Of a DNA stretch of 27,399 nucleotides, positions 23,828-27,399 are shown piece by piece (position 1 is the first letter of the stretch; each line of letters opens with the position of its first letter). Under the pieces are notes generated by a model. It was not told the origin of the DNA, searched no databases, and saw only the letters and a list, made by a program, of their open reading frames with translations. The stretch is from positions 1-27,399 of the forward strand of contig FR890633.1 of NCBI GenBank assembly GCA_000435075.1, read 5' to 3'. Both the position numbers and the translations under genes were made by a program. The stretch comes from Bacteroides sp. CAG:770. Lineage in GTDB: Bacteria; Bacteroidota; Bacteroidia; Bacteroidales; UBA932.

Positions 23828-24577
23828 TCAGTCGTTCTTGTGAGCGTCAAGATAGAGTTCGAGTGCTCTGGCAACAGATGGTGCTTCCGGAGTCGGAGCC
23901 TTTATCTCGACAGGCAGTCCGGCCTCTTCCATAGCCTTTACGATCTGCTTTCCGAAGGTCACGAACTTGGTGTTTCCCGGCTGATACTCAGGGTAGTTCT
24001 CGGAAAGGGACTTCAGGTCTGAAGGGTTATATACCACAATCATGTCGTATGATGCTATGTCAATGTCCTTGAGGTCCTGAGGTACGGATTTTACGAAAAC
24101 GGCAGTGTTGAAGTCGAGTTTCTGAGCCTGGAAAAGGCTTGTCAATGCCTCATTGCTGCTGGAGTCGGAGGTGGTGATGAGAAACTTCTCTCCCTTGTGC
24201 TTTGCTCCAATCAGGTCAATGACAGATGCCGGTGTTCCCGTTCCGTAGAAAATTTTCCTTTTTCTGAAGACGATGTGTTTCTGAAGATACATTGCCACAG
24301 CCTCTGTGGTGCAGAAATACTTCATTGTTTCAGGTACTTTCACGCGCAATTCTTCACAAAGCTGGAAGAACGCATCTATCATATGTCTTGCGGAAAAAAC
24401 TATCGCTGTATAATCCAAAACATTGATCCTCTGGGCTCTGAACTCTCTTGAAGAAAGAGGTTCGATGAGAAAGAACGGCTTGAAATCTATCTGTACGCCG
24501 AATTTTTCTTTCAGAATCTCGTAAGAAGCCATGTTCACCGGAGTCTCCTGCGAGATCAAAATCTTCTTAATTGCCAT
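23828..24577 (-). CDS. hemD: Uroporphyrinogen-III synthase family protein
   Basis: A 249-residue HemD-type protein. The family closes hydroxymethylbilane to uroporphyrinogen III in tetrapyrrole synthesis. It has the usual two-lobed pattern: IKKILISQETP at the start, TAIVFSARHMIDAFF at the lobe hinge (the TSxxAV-like segment), FCTTEAVAMYL, KFLITTSDSSSNEAL, YDMIVVYNPSDLKSL and a final FVTFGKQIVKAMEEAGL with PTPEAPSVARAL. The order DUF4271-hemD-rnpA-yidD is typical of Bacteroidales. No other haem genes are nearby. The gap to the upstream DUF4271 gene is 4 nt. Confidence 0.85.
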   Translation of the reverse strand: MAIKKILISQETPVNMASYEILKEKFGVQIDFKPFFLIEPLSSREFRAQRINVLDYTAIVFSARHMIDAFFQLCEELRVKVPETMKYFCTTEAVAMYLQKHIVFRKRKIFYGTGTPASVIDLIGAKHKGEKFLITTSDSSSNEALTSLFQAQKLDFNTAVFVKSVPQDLKDIDIASYDMIVVYNPSDLKSLSENYPEYQPGNTKFVTFGKQIVKAMEEAGLPVEIKAPTPEAPSVARALELYLDAHKND

Positions 24578-24581
24578 ATCT

Positions 24582-25367
24582 TTACAAATACATCATTGTT
24601 GCAGCCAAAATCACGGCTGGTATCAATTCAATCGTGCAAAGATACAAAATTGCTGTGAAACGACCATCATCTGTGGCAATAATCTGATATTTTCTCATCA
24701 GAAAAACCAGCCATACAGCCAGTATCACCCAGTATGCGGCATCATGAGCGAATACGGCTAAAGTGTCTGATAATGAATATAATATGAGGAGGAAAAGAAG
24801 TAATGACACGCCCAAAATGAAAAAGTTGGCCGCGCATCCTTCTGAAATTCGCTTGGTGTCCTGCCGGATTTTCCCGGATGGCGCACACACGGTGCAGATT
24901 TGCCGCAAAATGAGGAATCCTACGATGACTCCCGCTGAGGCCAGTGTCTTCCAGCCCGGTGTCAATGCTGCCAGAAATTCTGCCGGAAGCAGATCAAGTC
25001 TGGAAACGCAGACGAATGAAATTAACAATGCGGCGGCGGCGACCGAATCGCGCTCCCTGCACAATCTCATGTTTCCTTCCATCGATATGATTTCTCTCCA
25101 TCTCAGCACACCCCTTGAGATGTGTGGAAGGATGGATGTGAATCTTCTGAGATACAAGATGACAAGCAGGATGGCAAGGGCGGTTATCCACCAGTTTACT
25201 CTGGATGCATTCCACTGGTCGCCATATTCCTGTCCGGGAATTTCAGAATATGTCTGGAACTGCCCGTTTTCTTCAGGCATCAGAAAATGTCCCTGCACGA
25301 AAGCATCCTCTGCCGGAAGAATCTGCAAGGTATCGACTGAATAAAGTTCTGATGAGATTGTAGGCAT
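24582..25367 (-). CDS. DUF4271 domain-containing membrane protein
   Basis: A 261-residue integral membrane protein of unknown function. About 50 hydrophilic residues precede the first membrane segment (WWITALAILLVILYL). About six further hydrophobic stretches follow, including AAAALLISFVCV, LASAGVIVGFLILRQIC, NFFILGVSLLLFLLILYSL, YWVILAVWLVFLM and a C-terminal LIPAVILAATMMYL. The family (DUF4271) is recognised from its topology and its constant place directly before hemD in this phylum. It lies 10 nt after the SUI1 gene, so it is probably in the same operon. Confidence 0.8.
   Translation of the reverse strand: MPTISSELYSVDTLQILPAEDAFVQGHFLMPEENGQFQTYSEIPGQEYGDQWNASRVNWWITALAILLVILYLRRFTSILPHISRGVLRWREIISMEGNMRLCRERDSVAAAALLISFVCVSRLDLLPAEFLAALTPGWKTLASAGVIVGFLILRQICTVCAPSGKIRQDTKRISEGCAANFFILGVSLLLFLLILYSLSDTLAVFAHDAAYWVILAVWLVFLMRKYQIIATDDGRFTAILYLCTIELIPAVILAATMMYL
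24637..24644 (-). promoter_or_regulatory. Possible internal promoter before hemD
   Basis: TATCTTTG on the minus strand lies in the last codons of the DUF4271 gene, 60 nt before the hemD ATG. It matches the -7 consensus, but no clear -33 TTTG is present. Confidence 0.3.
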
Positions 25368-25377
25368 CTGGGTAGAA

Positions 25378-25722
25378 TTAGTTTCCGCGTTTCGCTTTAT
25401 ATCCCATCGAGCACAGCAGGGCGGTCACTTTGTCGCGAAGGTCTCCCTGAATGGTTATTTCGCCATCCTTTGCAGTACCTCCGACTCCGCACTTCACTTT
25501 CAATGTCTTTCCGAGTGCCTTCAAGTCTTCTTCTGTGCCGATAAAGCCGCTCACAAGCGTTACCTGTTTTCCTGCACGGCACCGCCTGTCGATTGTAACA
25601 GTGAGTTTCTGTTTTTCAGGTGGAAGTGTCTCCATTTCCTCCTTTGTTTCCTGCTCGTAGCTGAAATCGGGATTGGTGGAATAGACGACTCCCAATCTCT
25701 GTTTCCAATCATTATCTGCCAT
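25378..25722 (-). CDS. SUI1/eIF1 family translation factor (YciH-like)
   Basis: A 114-residue homologue of eIF1. The first about 35 residues are a variable tail; residues about 40-112 form the SUI1 domain with KQKLTVTIDRRCRAGKQVTLVSGF, LKALGKTLKVKCGVGGTAKDGEITIQGD and the end VTALLCSMGYKAKRGN. Bacterial members bind the small ribosomal subunit and are thought to influence start selection. It is the first gene of the minus-strand operon that leads to yidD, with a -7 box at 25740-25747. Confidence 0.9.
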   Translation of the reverse strand: MADNDWKQRLGVVYSTNPDFSYEQETKEEMETLPPEKQKLTVTIDRRCRAGKQVTLVSGFIGTEEDLKALGKTLKVKCGVGGTAKDGEITIQGDLRDKVTALLCSMGYKAKRGN

Positions 25723-25735
25723 AATTGTCTTCTTT

Positions 25736-25767
25736 TTTGCAAAGATAGCGAATCTGTTTTATCTTTG
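25736..25767 (+). promoter_or_regulatory. Divergent promoters SUI1 / DUF2723
   Basis: For the plus strand, TTTG (25736-25739), a 20-bp spacer and TATCTTTG (25760-25767) fit the consensus exactly, with a start near 25774. For the minus strand, TATCTTTG at 25747-25740 serves SUI1. The two -7 boxes form the inverted repeat GCAAAGATA/TATCTTTGC, and the plus-strand -33 region abuts the minus-strand -7 box, so the two polymerases would compete. Confidence 0.75.
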
Positions 25768-25799
25768 CTAGTTCGGATAAGAACAATGAATTTATAAAG

Positions 25800-27399
25800 A
25801 TGGATAAAAGAAAGTTCAGACTCTGGAATGGTATCACATCTGCTGTGGTTTTGGTCATAGCTTCGTTCACATACCTTTCCACTATCGAGCCGACAGCCTC
25901 TTTCTGGGACTGCGGTGAATTTATTGCCTCATCATACAAACTGGAAGTGGGGCATCCTCCAGGAAACCCTATGTTTCAGCTGATTGCGAGATTCTTCACC
26001 ATGTTTGCCGACAACATGCATGCTGCTATTGCCGTGAACGTGATGAGTGCCCTGTGTTCAGCATTGACAATCTTCCTGCTGTACCTGACGATTGTCTTCT
26101 TCGCGAAGCGAATTGCCGGGAAGCCTGAGCATGGCGAGGGCGAATACAGCCTCAGTCAGGCGATATTGATCTTCGGCAGCGGCGCTATCGGTTCATTGGC
26201 ATACTGCTTCTCCGATACTTTCTGGTTCTCGGCTGTCGAGGGTGAGGTGTATGCGATGTCATCGCTGTTTACTGCACTTGTAGTGTGGGCGATGACCAAG
26301 TGGTATGAGCAGGCTGATACGCCATATGCAAACCGCTGGATAGTACTGATTTCTTTTCTGATGGGACTTTCCATCGGAGTGCATCTGCTTAATTTGCTGA
26401 CGATTCCTGTGCTGGTATTTCTGTTCCATTACAGGCGCAGTGAGGACAAGCATCTGACTTTCAAGCAGTGTGTATTGATATTCCTGGAGTCGGTAGTGAT
26501 TCTGGCCCTTCTTCTCTTCCTGATCATTCCTTATCTTCCGAAGTGGGCCGCTTATGCTGACCTCCTGTTTGTCAATGTGTTCGGCCTCCCATACAACAGC
26601 GGTGCGTCATTCTTCATGATTGCCCTTCTGGCACTTTGTTTCTGGGGCGCTTTCTGGACATACAAAAAAGGAAAGGCTTTGTGGAATACTGTGGTTCTGT
26701 GCTTCACGACCATCGTGATAGGATTTTCGGTATTCGCCGTGGTGATAATCAGGTCCAATGTCATGCCTCCTACCAATGAGTATCAGCCTGACAATGCCTT
26801 CACTCTCGTCCGCTACCTGTCCCGTGAGCAGTATGGTACTACTCCTCTTCTCTATGGGCAGTATTACGGCGCTCCTTACCATCTCGAGACCAAGAAATAC
26901 TGGGCTCCTGTCAATGGCAAGTACAAGCATGTGGACGCCCCTTCAGAGCCTGTCTATGAGTCGTCAGGAAAGATGCTCTTCCCGAGGATGTGGAACGGCG
27001 ACCAGAAATATGTCAGATTCTATGAGACTTATACCGGCGGAAAGGGCAGGGTGATACCTGGGGCCGACTACAAGAAACCTTCTTTCTGGGCGAACCTGAA
27101 TTTCTTCTTCGACTTCCAGCTGAACTGGATGTACTGGAGATATTTCATGTGGAACTTCGCCGGAAGGCAGAATGATATCCACAGCCCTAGTCCGGGATAT
27201 ATATTCTATGGAAACTGGGAATGCGGTATCAAGCCTATCGACGAAATCCGTCTTGGAGACCAGAGCGATGCTCCTGATATCCTGAAGAACAATAAGGGCA
27301 AGAACCACTATTACCTTCTCCCTCTGCTGCTGGGAATTTTCGGACTGTTCTTCCAGTTCGAGCGCGACAAGAGGGGCTGCTGGCTGACATTCCTGCTGT
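25800..27399 (+). CDS. DUF2723 family membrane protein, putative glycosyltransferase (partial, 3' end outside window)
   Basis: The first 533 residues of a large polytopic membrane protein that runs off the window. The start MDKRKFRLWNGITSAVVLVIASFTYL is a first membrane helix, followed by the family's conserved loop PTASFWDCGEF (D37, E40) and GHPPGNP (H52). These acidic and His residues fit the first periplasmic loop of a GT-C-fold glycosyltransferase, which uses lipid-linked sugars. Further helices follow to about residue 310, then a hydrophilic domain (from NEYQPDNAF) and a new helix near the window end (YYLLPLLLGIFGLFF). The family is widespread in Bacteroidota; protein O-glycosylation is a proposed role. 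It is expressed from the divergent promoter with a leader of about 26 nt. Confidence 0.85.
   Translation, partial: MDKRKFRLWNGITSAVVLVIASFTYLSTIEPTASFWDCGEFIASSYKLEVGHPPGNPMFQLIARFFTMFADNMHAAIAVNVMSALCSALTIFLLYLTIVFFAKRIAGKPEHGEGEYSLSQAILIFGSGAIGSLAYCFSDTFWFSAVEGEVYAMSSLFTALVVWAMTKWYEQADTPYANRWIVLISFLMGLSIGVHLLNLLTIPVLVFLFHYRRSEDKHLTFKQCVLIFLESVVILALLLFLIIPYLPKWAAYADLLFVNVFGLPYNSGASFFMIALLALCFWGAFWTYKKGKALWNTVVLCFTTIVIGFSVFAVVIIRSNVMPPTNEYQPDNAFTLVRYLSREQYGTTPLLYGQYYGAPYHLETKKYWAPVNGKYKHVDAPSEPVYESSGKMLFPRMWNGDQKYVRFYETYTGGKGRVIPGADYKKPSFWANLNFFFDFQLNWMYWRYFMWNFAGRQNDIHSPSPGYIFYGNWECGIKPIDEIRLGDQSDAPDILKNNKGKNHYYLLPLLLGIFGLFFQFERDKRGCWLTFLL

Noticed and set aside
23809..23874. Longer start for rnpA
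   Set aside because: It would overlap hemD by 47 nt and add residues not typical of RnpA; ATG 23808 gives the expected N-terminus.

Overview
The window is a piece of a Bacteroidales (phylum Bacteroidota) chromosome. The evidence is a SusC/SusD pair inside a polysaccharide utilisation locus (PUL), promoters of the Bacteroides type (-33 TTTG, -7 TAnnTTTG), the order SUI1 - DUF4271 - hemD - rnpA - yidD, and a DUF2723 membrane protein. I cannot name the genus. There are no rRNA, tRNA, CRISPR or intact transposase genes.

Layout. (1) 34-1100: malate dehydrogenase on the minus strand with its own terminator. (2) 1347-19571: an alpha-mannan PUL on the plus strand, in one long gene series. It runs phosphomannose isomerase (with an extra N-terminal domain), ROK sugar kinase, SusC, SusD, a three-module SusE-like surface lipoprotein, GH76, GH76, GH92, GH76, then a GntR/UTRA regulator and an MFS sugar transporter, and ends at a strong intrinsic terminator. 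(3) About 19572-22145: a small accessory stretch with a decayed gene fragment and an AlbA_2/Schlafen-type ATP-binding protein surrounded by repeated AAAGGGCCA elements. (4) 22146-23097: a promoter, a highly structured leader or small RNA, and a 4'-phosphopantetheinyl transferase. (5) 23106-25722: a minus-strand housekeeping operon (SUI1, DUF4271, HemD, RnpA, YidD). (6) 25800 to the window end: the start of a DUF2723 membrane protein from a divergent promoter.

How the PUL should work (inference from families): surface GH76 endo-alpha-1,6-mannanase cuts mannan, the SusE-like protein and SusD hold the chains, SusC imports the oligosaccharides, and periplasmic GH76 and GH92 release mannose. The MFS protein takes mannose into the cytoplasm, the ROK kinase makes mannose-6-phosphate, and the isomerase makes fructose-6-phosphate. 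The window holds no hybrid two-component or sigma/anti-sigma regulator. Instead, a 13-bp sequence (TTTGTATGAACAT) is shared between the gntR promoter and the region just downstream of the main operon promoter, which points to control by the GntR protein.

Most worth checking: the shared GntR operator; a roughly 45-bp direct repeat at 1201 and 22146 that brackets the whole PUL plus accessory stretch; the AAAGGGCCA repeats around the AlbA_2 gene, including a 19-bp palindrome over its -33 box; and the structured RNA at 22214-22455.
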